A stretch of DNA of 64,000 nt from Myxococcales bacterium (GTDB lineage Bacteria; Myxococcota_A; Polyangia; Polyangiales; Polyangiaceae), in NCBI GenBank assembly GCA_016794345.1, contig JAEUKE010000088.1, forward strand, positions 1-64,000, written 5' to 3'. The translations under genes and the position numbers were made by a program. Shown piece by piece: positions 17,733-26,407 of this stretch (the first letter of the stretch is position 1; every line of letters starts with the position of its first letter). Below the pieces are notes generated by a model. It was not told where the DNA came from, made no database searches, and saw nothing but the letters and a program-made list of their open reading frames with translations.

Positions 17733-18962
17733 ATGCTCAAGCCGCATCTTGTCTCCTTCCGCTTCCTCTCGGCCATCGCATCCATACCGCTCCTCTTGTC
17801 GCTCGGCGGCGGGTGCGGCGACGACGAAAGCTCGGCCGGAGGGGGCGGCGGTACCGGCGGCACGGGCACCGGCGGGGACGGCGACGGAGGGGGCGGCGGC
17901 CAAGCCGGCACCTGCTCGCTCGACGCGGAGCTCGGCGAGGCGCTCGACCTCCCGAAGGACACGTGGACCTGGGTGGACTTCCCCGACTCGCTCTGCATGA
18001 ACAACACGCCGACGGGCATCGCGGTGAACCCGAGCTCGACGAGCAACAAAGTCGTCATCTTCCTGATGGGCGGCAACGCCTGCTTCAACCTGGCGAGCTG
18101 CGCCATCACCGCGAACACGAACGGCTACGCCAGCGACAAGTGGAACGCGGACGCCGACGGCATCCGGACGTCGCAGGCGTTCGATCGCAGCGACCCGGAC
18201 AACCCCCTGAAGGACTACAGCTACGTCTTCGTGCCGTATTGCACCGGGGACGTCCACGCGGGGGACCGCAGCGACGTCACCGTCGCGAACAAGACGTACC
18301 AGTTCCACGGCCGCAAGAACCTCATCGCTTACCTGAAGCGCCTCGTGCCGACCTTCCGCGACGCGGACCAGGTCGTCCTGGCCGGCGTGAGCGCGGGCGG
18401 CTTCGGCGCGGCGCTCAGCTACGACCTCGTCGCCTCCGCGTTCTGCGAGACGGAGGACGTCGTGCTCATCGACGACTCGGGCCCGCCCATGGGAGACGAG
18501 TTCCTGGCGCCTTGCCTCCAGAAGCACATGAGCGACACCTGGGGCCTCGCCAGCACGCTCCCGGCGGATTGTCCCGACTGCAACCAGACGAGCGGCGCCT
18601 TCGCGGAGCCGTACGTGAAGTACCTGCTCGGCAAGTACCCCGACCGCACGCTCGGCGTGATCTCCTCCGAGCAAGACGGCACCATCCGCAATTTCTGGGG
18701 CTACGGGGAGAGCAACTGCTCGGAGCTCGGCGGGCTGCCGCCGCCGTACGACGGCGCGAAGTACACGGCCGGCCTCGAGGACCTGCGCGACCGCATCGTC
18801 GGCGACGCGGGCCGCTTCGGGCTCTTCATGGTCCCCGGCGACGAGCACGTCTTTCTGGACAACGACCCGACGTCCGTCAACGTGAACGGCGTCAGCCTGA
18901 AGGACTGGCTGCTCCAGGCCCTCAACAACGACCCCGCGTTCGGAAACGTCAGCGAGCCCTGA
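17733..18962 (+). CDS. Pectin-acetylesterase / Notum-like alpha/beta-hydrolase lipoprotein
   Basis: The protein is 409 aa. The lipoprotein signal ends LLSLGGGC (Cys28), followed by a Gly/Thr linker (residues 36-60). The mature part resembles the PAE/Notum hydrolase family: VVIFLMGGNACFN near the N-terminus (oxyanion region), DYSYVFVPYCTGDVHAGD, the nucleophile elbow VLAGVSAGGFGAALSYDL with Ser, VLIDDSGPPMG, and PGDEHVFLDN supplying the likely His. Characterised members deacetylate pectin or lipidated Wnt; the substrate here is unknown. The start ATG is the only one in frame before the signal. The next gene follows after 28 bp. Confidence 0.8.
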   Translation: MLKPHLVSFRFLSAIASIPLLLSLGGGCGDDESSAGGGGGTGGTGTGGDGDGGGGGQAGTCSLDAELGEALDLPKDTWTWVDFPDSLCMNNTPTGIAVNPSSTSNKVVIFLMGGNACFNLASCAITANTNGYASDKWNADADGIRTSQAFDRSDPDNPLKDYSYVFVPYCTGDVHAGDRSDVTVANKTYQFHGRKNLIAYLKRLVPTFRDADQVVLAGVSAGGFGAALSYDLVASAFCETEDVVLIDDSGPPMGDEFLAPCLQKHMSDTWGLASTLPADCPDCNQTSGAFAEPYVKYLLGKYPDRTLGVISSEQDGTIRNFWGYGESNCSELGGLPPPYDGAKYTAGLEDLRDRIVGDAGRFGLFMVPGDEHVFLDNDPTSVNVNGVSLKDWLLQALNNDPAFGNVSEP

Positions 18963-18990
18963 GCCAGGGCCGATCGAGCGAAGGCTTACG

Positions 18991-19899
18991 GTGGCCGACC
19001 GCGATCTCGACGTCTGCCGCGGGCTCCTCCAGCGCAAAGACCGGAGGCTGTTCGCGGCGGGCGTCATGCTCCCCCCGCGGGTTCGCGACGCGCTGACGCC
19101 GCTGTTCGCCTTCTTCTGGGCGGCGATGGACGAGGCCTCGCAGGAGGGCGCCGCGCCCGGCGTGATCGACGAGCTGCGCCGCCGCGTGGACGCGATCTAC
19201 ACGGCCGCGCCGCGGACGATCCCGATCGACCGCGCCCTCACGAAGATCGTCGAGGGTTATGGGCTGCCACGAGCCGTGTTCGATTGGTTCCTCGAGGGGC
19301 TCGGCTGGGACGTGGACGGGCGGCGCTACGCGACCGACGGCGCGCTCCTCGACTACGCCGTGCGAACCGCCGGAACCGTCGGGGTGGCGGCGTCTTTGAT
19401 CATGGGACGGTCGCGCCACGTCGTCCTCGACCGGGCATGTGATCTCGCCCTCGCGATCAAGCTCACCGCCCTCGCTCGCGACGTCGGAGAGGACGCACGC
19501 CGGGGCAGGCTCTACCTCCCCATCGAGTGGCTGGAGGAAGCCGGCGTGGACGTGGACCTCTTCCTGGAGCACCCGACCGCGTCCGCGGGCGTGCGCAACG
19601 TGGTCGGCCGCTTGCTCCAGTCGGCCGACGCCTTCTACAAACGCGCGGACCCGGGCATCCTCGCGCTGCCGATCGCCTGCCGACCGGCCGTGCGCGCCGG
19701 TCGATACCTGTTCTCTGCGCTCGGCGACGAGATCGAGCGCGCTGGCTGTGACTCCGTCTCGCGGACGATCGACGTCTCCACGCCACGCGCAGCGCGGCTC
19801 GCTGTGCGGGCCTTCCGCGCGTCGCGCTCCGAGTCGCGCGCCATCGATCAGTCCCGCCTCGAGAGCGCCGAGCGCCTCGTCGCCGCGGTGGCAGGGTGA
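18991..19899 (+). CDS. Squalene/phytoene synthase-like protein with degenerate first Asp motif
   Basis: The protein is 302 aa from a GTG start with GAAGG upstream. It has the all-alpha isoprenoid synthase pattern: LPPRVRDALTPLFAFFWAAM (helix B), GVAASLIMGR, the second Asp-rich motif KLTALARDVGEDARRGRLYLP (residues 158-177) and YKRADPGILALPIACRP. The first catalytic motif, normally DDxxD after the FAFCRxV block, reads MDEASQEG here (only Asp47 remains). A canonical prenyl condensation is therefore doubtful, and this may be a non-enzymatic relative (compare NDUFAF6) or have altered chemistry. It is the second gene of a tight run with a methyltransferase (13 bp later) and a sterol-desaturase-family protein. 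Confidence 0.75.
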   Translation: MADRDLDVCRGLLQRKDRRLFAAGVMLPPRVRDALTPLFAFFWAAMDEASQEGAAPGVIDELRRRVDAIYTAAPRTIPIDRALTKIVEGYGLPRAVFDWFLEGLGWDVDGRRYATDGALLDYAVRTAGTVGVAASLIMGRSRHVVLDRACDLALAIKLTALARDVGEDARRGRLYLPIEWLEEAGVDVDLFLEHPTASAGVRNVVGRLLQSADAFYKRADPGILALPIACRPAVRAGRYLFSALGDEIERAGCDSVSRTIDVSTPRAARLAVRAFRASRSESRAIDQSRLESAERLVAAVAG

Positions 19900-19912
19900 G
19901 GAGCTCGCCGGG

Positions 19913-20572
19913 GTGAACCTCCGGGATCGCGCCTTCGCTTGCGGCCTGGCCCGCCTGCGAGGCGAGCCGGAGGACCACCTGCGCCAGCTCGCCGCACGCG
20001 AGCACGCGAGCGCGCGGGCGCTCCGCGGCGAGCCTCTGCGGCGAGCGATCGAGGAGGTCCCCGCAGACCTGCGCGACCATTTCCTCGAAGAGCTGCTCGA
20101 CATCGCCTACCCGCCAGAGCCGCTGACGGCGGACTACGTCCCCGCCCACACGACGGAGATCTTGCACGCGTTCGACTCGGTCGGGTTGGGGCCCGACGAC
20201 ACGCTCATCGACGTGGGCAGCGGGCTCGGCAAGGTCGTGATGCTGGCGGCGATGCTGGCTGGTTCGCGCGCGCGCGGCATCGAGATCGACCCGACCCTGG
20301 TCCGGATCGCTGAGCGCGCCGCCCTCGCGCTGGGCCTGGAGCGGGTCTCGTTCGAGCTGTCCGACGCCCAGGGCGCGGACCTCGGAGACGCGACGGTGCT
20401 CTTCTTCTACCTGTCGTTCTCGGGCCAGGCGCTGGGTCGTTTCCTCGAACGCGTCCGCACGCTCCGTCCGGCTCGGCGCCTCCGCGTCTGCGCTCCCCCG
20501 CTGGACGAGCCGTGGCTGCGTCCCATCGCCGCGCCGATGTCATGGCTCAGCATCTACGAGGCGGAGATTTGA
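19913..20572 (+). CDS. SAM-dependent methyltransferase
   Basis: About 219 aa from the GTG at 19913; the same frame is open upstream but inside the previous gene. A helical N-terminus precedes a class I Rossmann fold: motif I LIDVGSGLGKVVMLAAMLAG, motif II ARGIEIDPTLVRIAE, and VLFFYLSFSGQAL at the motif IV position. The VGSGLGK...A pattern and following helix resemble DOT1-type folds, but the usual downstream elements are not evident. The substrate is unknown. Position between a phytoene-synthase-like gene and a sterol-desaturase-family gene suggests lipid or isoprenoid modification, which is inference. Confidence 0.75.
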   Translation: MNLRDRAFACGLARLRGEPEDHLRQLAAREHASARALRGEPLRRAIEEVPADLRDHFLEELLDIAYPPEPLTADYVPAHTTEILHAFDSVGLGPDDTLIDVGSGLGKVVMLAAMLAGSRARGIEIDPTLVRIAERAALALGLERVSFELSDAQGADLGDATVLFFYLSFSGQALGRFLERVRTLRPARRLRVCAPPLDEPWLRPIAAPMSWLSIYEAEI

Positions 20573-20587
20573 GCTACGCTGGCCGAC

Positions 20588-21835
20588 GTGGACCGCGGCG
20601 CGATCGCTCTCGCGATTCCGTTTTTCTTCCTGCTCATCGGGCTCGAGGTCCTCTCCGATAGGCGGCGGCGACGACGAGGCGCGGAGCCGCTGTACCGGCT
20701 CGCCGACTCGATCACGAGCCTGTCATGCGGCGTCGGCCAGCAGGTGCTCGGCGTGCTGATCTTCGGGGCCATCCAGATCGGCGCCTACACGCTCGTCTAC
20801 GACCGCCTCCGCCTGTTCACGATCCCGGAGGCCTCCCCGCTCGGCTCGGTGTTTGCGTTCCTCGGCGTGGACCTCGCGTATTACGCGTACCACCGCGCCA
20901 GCCACCGCATCAATTTCTTCTGGGCCTCGCACGTCGTCCACCACCAGAGCGAGGAGTACAACCTCACGACCGCGCTCCGGCAGAGCTGGTTCACGAGCCT
21001 CACGTCTTGGCTCTTCTACGCGCCGCTCGCCCTCGTCGGCGTGAGCCCCGCGGTGTTCGTCATCTGCCTGACGCTCAACACGCTCTACCAGTTCTGGATC
21101 CACACGCGCATCATCGGCAAGCTCGGCCCGCTCGAGGCGATCCTCAACACGCCGTCGCACCACCGCATCCACCACGCGATCGACCCCGAGTACATCGACA
21201 AGAACTACGCGGGGGTCTTCATCGTCTGGGACCGGCTCTTCGGCACCTTCGTCGAGGAGAAGGCCGACCCGGCCTACGGGACGGTCAAGCCGCTCGCCTC
21301 CTTCAACCCGTTCTGGGCAAACGTCGAAGGCTTCGCGCGTATCGTCGACATGAGCCGGCGGACGCGACGGCTCGCCGACAAGCTCTTCGCCTGGGTCGCT
21401 CCGCCCGAGTGGCAGCCGGCCGACCTGGGAGGTGTGGTGGTGGTGCCGCCGGTCGACCACGAGCACCGCGTGAAGTTCGACGTGCCGAGGAGCCGCGCGG
21501 TCGGCGGGTACGTCACGGCACAGTTCGTGTTCGTGGCCCTTGTCGTCGTGGCCTTGCTCTCGCTCTCCGCGAAGCTCGATTGGCCGTCGCGGCTCGGGCT
21601 CTCCGCCGTCGTGCTCGCGAGCCTCGGCGCTTGGGGAGGGCTCTTCGAGCGGCGCCGCTGGGCGATCCCGCTCGAGGTCGCGCGGCTCGTGACCTCGGGT
21701 GTCGTGCTCGGTTACCTCGCGGTCGCGAGCGAGCACGTCGCGCTCGTCATGGTGGCCTGGGCCGTCTACGCAGCGGCCACGTCGGCCTGGCTCCTCGTGG
21801 CCGCACAGAAGACGTCGCGTCCCCGTGATGCCTGA
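20588..21835 (+). CDS. Sterol desaturase / fatty-acid hydroxylase family membrane protein
   Basis: The protein is 415 aa, start GTG at 20588, 15 bp after the methyltransferase. It is a multi-pass membrane protein with the three histidine clusters of the di-iron hydroxylase family: YHRASHRINFFWASHVVHH (clusters 1-2), and SHHRIHHAIDPEY followed by WDRLFGTF (cluster 3). Members insert oxygen into sterols, alkylglycerols, carotenoids or fatty acids using O2. The C-terminal third (from about residue 300) adds at least four more hydrophobic segments beyond the family core, as in TMEM195/AGMO-like proteins. Substrate unknown. Confidence 0.88.
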   Translation: MDRGAIALAIPFFFLLIGLEVLSDRRRRRRGAEPLYRLADSITSLSCGVGQQVLGVLIFGAIQIGAYTLVYDRLRLFTIPEASPLGSVFAFLGVDLAYYAYHRASHRINFFWASHVVHHQSEEYNLTTALRQSWFTSLTSWLFYAPLALVGVSPAVFVICLTLNTLYQFWIHTRIIGKLGPLEAILNTPSHHRIHHAIDPEYIDKNYAGVFIVWDRLFGTFVEEKADPAYGTVKPLASFNPFWANVEGFARIVDMSRRTRRLADKLFAWVAPPEWQPADLGGVVVVPPVDHEHRVKFDVPRSRAVGGYVTAQFVFVALVVVALLSLSAKLDWPSRLGLSAVVLASLGAWGGLFERRRWAIPLEVARLVTSGVVLGYLAVASEHVALVMVAWAVYAAATSAWLLVAAQKTSRPRDA

Positions 21836-21886
21836 AAGGCATCGCGCGGGTTGTCTCGCTCGGCTGGGGGCGCTATCCGTCCTCCC

Positions 21887-22363
21887 ATGACGTCGTTCTG
21901 GGCCGCCCTGAAAGAGGCGTTCGACGAGGGTCGGGACGAAGGCGCACACGGCGCGCCGAGCGGGCTGCTCGTGGACGCGATGATGCTCGCGGCGCGCTCG
22001 GATCGTCACGTCACCAAGGAAGAGCTCGGGCGGATCGCGGCGCTTCTGACGAAACACTTCCGCGCGTTCTCTCACCTCCCGGACAGCGAGCTGATGACGG
22101 CGCTGTACGACTCGGTCGCCAGGCTCGACGCCCACGGCGACCTGGACGCACAGCTCGCAGGCGTGGCGAACGCGCTGAAGAAGCGCGGCACGTACGCCGA
22201 AGAGAAGGGCTACGCGCTGGTCTACGCCGTGCTCCTCGCGGACACCGGCCTCAACGAGAGCGAGCGCGTCTTCGCCGACCGCTTTCGAGCCGCGCTCGAC
22301 TTGGACCCCGCCCGCGCGAAGGAGATCGAGTCGGACCTGGATCAAGCCTTGCAGAAGGAGTGA
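21887..22363 (+). CDS. TerB-like helical protein
   Basis: The protein is 158 aa from the ATG at 21887, cytosolic and all-helical. Paired segments LLVDAMMLAARSDRHVTKEE and YAVLLADTGLNESERVFADR are the two Asp/Glu-containing repeats typical of TerB-like domains, which bind metal in tellurite-resistance proteins and associate with membranes. No other ter genes are nearby, so tellurite resistance is not implied. It follows the hydroxylase by 51 bp and precedes the PNPOx-like gene by 4 bp. Confidence 0.65.
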   Translation: MTSFWAALKEAFDEGRDEGAHGAPSGLLVDAMMLAARSDRHVTKEELGRIAALLTKHFRAFSHLPDSELMTALYDSVARLDAHGDLDAQLAGVANALKKRGTYAEEKGYALVYAVLLADTGLNESERVFADRFRAALDLDPARAKEIESDLDQALQKE

Positions 22364-22367
22364 GCCC

Positions 22368-22850
22368 ATGACCGACGCCGCGCCTCACGCCGAGCGCTGC
22401 CGCGACCTGCTCGCGCAGGCGACAAAAGGAACCCTCTCCACGATCGCGCGTGACCCGGCTGGCTTCCCCTACGGGTCGCTCGTCGCGATCGCCGTCGACG
22501 TGGCCGGGCGCCCGCTCTTGCTCCTCTCCAAGCTCGCCGAGCACACGCAGAACCTGGAGGCTCGCCCCGAGGCGTCGGTGCTCGTGACCGGGGAAGGAAC
22601 GGACGGCGATCCGCTGGCCGGACCGCGCGTCTCCGTCGTCGGCAGGTGCGCGCCGATCCCCTCCGCGGACGCGGCGGACGCCCGCGCCCGGTTCCTCGCG
22701 CGGCACCCGGAGGCGGCCCGTTACGCGGACTTCAAGGACTTCGGCTTCTTTCGCCTCGAGCCGGTCGCGCTCCGCTACGTCGAGGGCTTCGGTCGCATGT
22801 CGTGGGTCGAGCCCGCGGCGTACGCCGCGGCGTGGCCTCAGCGCGGCTGA
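22368..22850 (+). CDS. Pyridoxamine-phosphate-oxidase-like (HugZ-type split-barrel) protein
   Basis: The protein is 160 aa with ATG preceded by GGAG. It has the split-barrel FMN or heme-binding fold: KGTLSTIARDPAGFPYGSLV, RPLLLLSKLAEHTQNLEARPEASVLV and RVSVVGRC, then YADFKDFGFFRLEPVALRYVEGFGRMSWV. The last block (GFGRMSWV) and the LAEHTQNL block are typical of HugZ-like heme-utilisation proteins rather than true PdxH. A second C-terminal DUF2470-type domain, often present in HugZ, is missing. It is last in the 17.7-22.8 kb run and converges on the kinase gene, overlapping it by 13 bp. Confidence 0.8.
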   Translation: MTDAAPHAERCRDLLAQATKGTLSTIARDPAGFPYGSLVAIAVDVAGRPLLLLSKLAEHTQNLEARPEASVLVTGEGTDGDPLAGPRVSVVGRCAPIPSADAADARARFLARHPEAARYADFKDFGFFRLEPVALRYVEGFGRMSWVEPAAYAAAWPQRG

Positions 22851-22853
22851 GCC
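22835..22853. terminator. Hairpin over convergent stop codons
   Basis: An imperfect inverted repeat GCCTCAGC-GCG-GCTGAGCC (7 of 8 pairs) contains the plus-strand TGA and the minus-strand stop in its arms. No T-tract is evident. A bidirectional terminator is plausible by position. Confidence 0.45.
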
Positions 22854-25687
22854 GGCTCCACCTTCGCCAGCCAGGCGTCGAGCTCCGCGAGGAAGCTCGC
22901 CTTCTTCTCGCCTCCGCGCGCGAACGCCGCGCGCGCCTCGCGCGCGAGCGTCATCGCCCGCGTTCGGTCCTGCGACGCGCCCACGAGCGCGCGCGCGAGC
23001 GCAAAACGCGTCTCCGCGGCGATGTCCTCGGGCTGCCCCTCCTTGGCGCGGATGACGAGCGCCCGCTCGAGCGGCTCGATCGCCTCGTTGGGGCTCCCCG
23101 ATTCGACGAGCGCGACCCCGAGCCCGGTGAGCGGGTAACCCAGCCACGAGTGCGCACCCCCCTGGAGCTTCTCGAGGATCGCGATGCTGCCTCGGTATCG
23201 AGCGATGGCCTCGGGGAGGCGCCTGGCGCCCGCGAGGGCGTCGCCCAGGTTCGTGAGGGACATGCCGATCATGCGATCGTCGGGGGCGAGGGTCTTCTGC
23301 CGGATCGCGAGCGCTTGCTCGTGCAACGACACCGCCTCGTCCCACGACTTGGCCTCGATCGCCACGTTGGCGAGGTTGTTGAGCGTGAGCGCGACGAGCG
23401 GGTGCTCGTCCCCGTGAGCCTTCCGCCGGATGCGGAGCGCGCGGGCATGCAGCGCACGCGCCTCGTCGAACCGGTGGAGGTGCATACACGTGTTCCCGAG
23501 GTTGGAGAGGAAGAGGCCGAGGCGCTCGCTCTCGTCACCCACCGCGCGCTCGAGCACCGCGAGGGCGCGAGCCTGAACGGCGTAGGCCTCTTCGTAGCGA
23601 CCGCGGTTCTTGAGGTTGAGCCCGTGTGCGCTCAAGATCCCCGCCGTCCTGGGATGATCGCGGCCGAGCACGGCCTCCGCGTCGCGCAGCGCGCGCTCGA
23701 GCTCCGCCGCGGCCTCCTCCAGCGAGTCGCGAAACGTGAGCGTGCCCGCGAGCTCGGCGCGCGCGTCCGCGACCTCCAGCGAGCCGGCGCCGTAGGCCTG
23801 CTCGCGGAGCGCGAGGGCGGCGCGGTGGTGGGCGAGCGCCTCGTCGAGCTTTCCTTCGTCCCGCCGGCGCCGTCCGAGCACGTCTTCGAGGGCTCCCGCG
23901 AGGATCGCGGGGCCTCCGATGCGAGCGATGGCCGCGCGCGCGCGGCGCTCGTAGAGCTCGAGCTCCTCGGCCTTCACGGCGCCTTTCGACATCGAGCCGA
24001 GCGCCACCAACCACGTGTCGGCCGCGTGGTCGTCGAGGCCGGCGGCCTCCGCCGCGTCGGCCGCGGCGAGCGCCGCCTTGCGGGCCTCGGCGGGCTCTCC
24101 GTTGGCCAGGCGAGACCGCGCGAGCTCGGTCAGCGCCTCGACGCGCGCGGGCGAGAACGTGGCCGCGTCGGCAGCCGCGACCGAAGACTGCGCCAGCGCA
24201 GCCGCTTCCTTGAAGCGACCGAGCTCTCGTTGCGCACGCGCCTCGGCGACTTGGCGCCAGACCGACTCCACCGCTGCCACCTGCTCGGGCGGCGGCTCGG
24301 CAGGCTCTCGGTCGAGGCGCGCGGCATCCGCGCAGCGATCGACGGGCGTGAGGTGGCGCGCGCCTTCGGTCGCGTGCTCGAGCACCTCGACGTCGGCCTT
24401 CGCCAGCGACCGGACGAACGCGTCGAGCTCTCCTCTGCGCCGGGCGAGGCAGGCCATGCGGCGGTCCATCACCGCAGGGGACTGCTCCTTGCGCACGTTC
24501 GTGGCGAGGCACGCGTCCCGGTGCGCTTCGCGCCAGCGCGCGGCGTACGCGTCGATCTCGGCCACGGTCCGCCGAGCCGCGTCTTCGGCGAACGGGGCCG
24601 ACACGGAGGCGAGGCTGCGTTCGGTGTCCGCGCGACGCTCCGGCGACCACACGCGCGCGACCTCCTGGTCGCTCCCCGAACAGATCTCCGCGCCGTCACC
24701 TCGCCGAAGCGCGAAAGACGCGAGCAACACCAGCCCGATCGACGCGAGGCCCACCGGCAAACCGATGCGCCGCGGCGGTGGCGCGAGAGCGCGCGCGACC
24801 GCTTCCATCGACTCGAAGCGCCCGGCAGGCTCCACCGTCAGGAGCCGCGTGATCACCGGCCGGAGCCGGCGGGGGATCACGTCGAGCAGAGGCACGGCAG
24901 AGCGCTGGGCGGCGACGAGCTCGTCGACGGTTCGTGCCTCGAACGGGCGCCGCCCCGCGAGCGCCTCGTACAAGCTGATCCCAAACGCCCACTGATCCGA
25001 GGCGGGCGTCGCGCGCTCCCCGGCGAGGAGCTCCGGCGCCATGTAGAGCGGCGTCCCTGCCAACGGTGCGGCGGTCGCGCGGGCATCCGAGGAGAGCGCG
25101 CCCGAAGCGTCGGCCTCCGCTGTCTCGCCGGCCAGCCCGAAATCCGCGACGCGCGCCGATCCGTCGGGAGTGACGAGCACGTTCGCCGGCTTGAAGTCGC
25201 GATGGACGATCCCCGCCGCGTGAGCGGCGCCAAGACCGCGAGCCGCAGCCGCGAACACAGTCGACACGTCCTCCGGCCTGCGCGGTCGCTCGGCGAGCCA
25301 GCTGTCGAGGCTCCGCCCCGGAACGAGCTCCATCACGACGAACGCGCGATCCGCCGCGGTGCCGACCTCGTAGACGCCGACGACGTTGGGGTGCTCGAGG
25401 CGCGCCATCGCGCGAGCCTCGGCGAGCAAGCGCTCCGGGGGCGACGAGCCATGCAGGATCTTCACGGCGACGTCGCGCTCGAGCTCGGGGTCTCTCGCTC
25501 GGTACACCGTCCCCATCCCTCCCCGGCCGAGGGCCGAGACGATCTCGAAGCGACCGAGCCGGACAGGCTCCGCCTTCGCCCCGAAGAGCCGGCTCTTCAG
25601 GCTCGCCCGCACCCGCTCCGCTTCGAGGGAGGCTGCCACCCGAGCCGATGGTAGACCCAGCGTCGAGCGGGGTCGACCGTGTAGCAT
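22838..25687 (-). CDS. Membrane Ser/Thr protein kinase with C-terminal TPR array
   Basis: About 949 aa from the ATG at 25687; GTG at 25639 or 25612 are alternatives. The N-terminal kinase has a Gly loop GRGGMGTVYRARD, catalytic Lys in VAVKIL, HRDFKPANV, DFGLAGE and GTPLYMAPELL, so it looks active. One transmembrane helix (GLPVGLASIGLVLLASFAL) follows. The outer or periplasmic part has a Cys-containing helical region and at least eight TPRs of the kinesin-light-chain type (e.g. RTAGILSAHGLNLKNRGRYE, LALTLNNLANVAIEAKSWDE). It is divergent from an ECF sigma factor, 6-81 bp apart depending on the start, a pairing known in several bacterial groups where the kinase may regulate the sigma factor. 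Confidence 0.88.
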   Translation of the reverse strand: MLHGRPRSTLGLPSARVAASLEAERVRASLKSRLFGAKAEPVRLGRFEIVSALGRGGMGTVYRARDPELERDVAVKILHGSSPPERLLAEARAMARLEHPNVVGVYEVGTAADRAFVVMELVPGRSLDSWLAERPRRPEDVSTVFAAAARGLGAAHAAGIVHRDFKPANVLVTPDGSARVADFGLAGETAEADASGALSSDARATAAPLAGTPLYMAPELLAGERATPASDQWAFGISLYEALAGRRPFEARTVDELVAAQRSAVPLLDVIPRRLRPVITRLLTVEPAGRFESMEAVARALAPPPRRIGLPVGLASIGLVLLASFALRRGDGAEICSGSDQEVARVWSPERRADTERSLASVSAPFAEDAARRTVAEIDAYAARWREAHRDACLATNVRKEQSPAVMDRRMACLARRRGELDAFVRSLAKADVEVLEHATEGARHLTPVDRCADAARLDREPAEPPPEQVAAVESVWRQVAEARAQRELGRFKEAAALAQSSVAAADAATFSPARVEALTELARSRLANGEPAEARKAALAAADAAEAAGLDDHAADTWLVALGSMSKGAVKAEELELYERRARAAIARIGGPAILAGALEDVLGRRRRDEGKLDEALAHHRAALALREQAYGAGSLEVADARAELAGTLTFRDSLEEAAAELERALRDAEAVLGRDHPRTAGILSAHGLNLKNRGRYEEAYAVQARALAVLERAVGDESERLGLFLSNLGNTCMHLHRFDEARALHARALRIRRKAHGDEHPLVALTLNNLANVAIEAKSWDEAVSLHEQALAIRQKTLAPDDRMIGMSLTNLGDALAGARRLPEAIARYRGSIAILEKLQGGAHSWLGYPLTGLGVALVESGSPNEAIEPLERALVIRAKEGQPEDIAAETRFALARALVGASQDRTRAMTLAREARAAFARGGEKKASFLAELDAWLAKVEPAQPR

Positions 25688-25693
25688 TGGCGC

Positions 25694-26332
25694 GTGCAGA
25701 GCGGAGACGGGCCCAGCGACAGCGAGCTCTTCGAGGCGTGGGCTCGCGGCGACGCGAGCGCGGGCAGCGCGCTCTTCGACAGGCACTTCGCGTCGCTCTA
25801 CCGATTCTTCCGCAACAAGGCCCCCGACGCCGTGGAGGACCTTATCCAGGAGACGATGCTCGCCTGCACGAAGGCGAAGGCGAGCTTCCGGGGCGACTCC
25901 AGCTTTCGCACCTACCTCTTCACGATCGCTCGGCACGAGCTCTACGCCCACCTCGAGTCGCGACGGCGCAAGGCGTCCCGAGAAGAGGAGCTCGGCACGC
26001 TCTCGGTGGCCGATCTCGGGACGAGCCCGAGCGGCGCGCTGGCGCGCCGTCGTGACCAGGCCCTCCTGCTGCGCGCCTTGCGCGGCATCCCGCTCGACCT
26101 CCAGGTCGTGCTCGAGCTCGCCTTCTTCGAGGACCTCTCCGGCTCCGAGATCGCCGAGATCGTCGGCATCCCCGAAGGGACCGTCCGGAGCCGGCTCCGC
26201 CGAGCCAAGGAGGCATTGCGTGAGGAGCTCGAGCGCCAGGCGACGGCGGGCGACGAGGCCGCCCTCGCCGAGAGCCGCCAAGACTTCGACGGCTGGGCGC
26301 GCGAGGTGGTGGCTTCGTTGGACGACGGCTGA
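25694..26332 (+). CDS. ECF-type RNA polymerase sigma factor
   Basis: The protein is 212 aa from a GTG start. Region 2 is visible as FDRHFASLYRFFRNKAPDAVEDLIQETMLA...FRTYLFTIARHELYAHL and region 4 as RALRGIPLDLQVVLELAFFEDLSGSEIAEIVGIPEGTVRSRLRRA, a standard helix-turn-helix for -35 recognition. No anti-sigma gene adjoins. Instead a membrane kinase is divergent. The C-terminus has an extra 25 residues ending REVVASLDDG. The two following transcription units carry a shared upstream element (26350-26388 and 28185-28223) and are candidate targets. Confidence 0.92.
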   Translation: MQSGDGPSDSELFEAWARGDASAGSALFDRHFASLYRFFRNKAPDAVEDLIQETMLACTKAKASFRGDSSFRTYLFTIARHELYAHLESRRRKASREEELGTLSVADLGTSPSGALARRRDQALLLRALRGIPLDLQVVLELAFFEDLSGSEIAEIVGIPEGTVRSRLRRAKEALREELERQATAGDEAALAESRQDFDGWAREVVASLDDG

Positions 26333-26349
26333 GCATCGTTCACCGCCGC

Positions 26350-26388
26350 GTGATCGATTCGCGCCCCTCGGGGCTCTACCGGCACGAG
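26350..26388 (+). promoter_or_regulatory. 39-bp repeated upstream element, copy A
   Basis: It begins GTGATCGATTCG, then an 8-nt variable part and GGGGCTCTACC, ending ACGAG. It lies 20 bp before the DNRLRE lipoprotein start and 18 bp after the sigma-factor gene. It matches copy B (28185-28223) at 33 of 39 positions. Conservation in two otherwise unrelated upstream regions suggests a promoter or operator, perhaps the ECF sigma target. Confidence 0.55.
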
Positions 26389-26407
26389 ACCCAAAGAGGA
26401 GCCTCGC

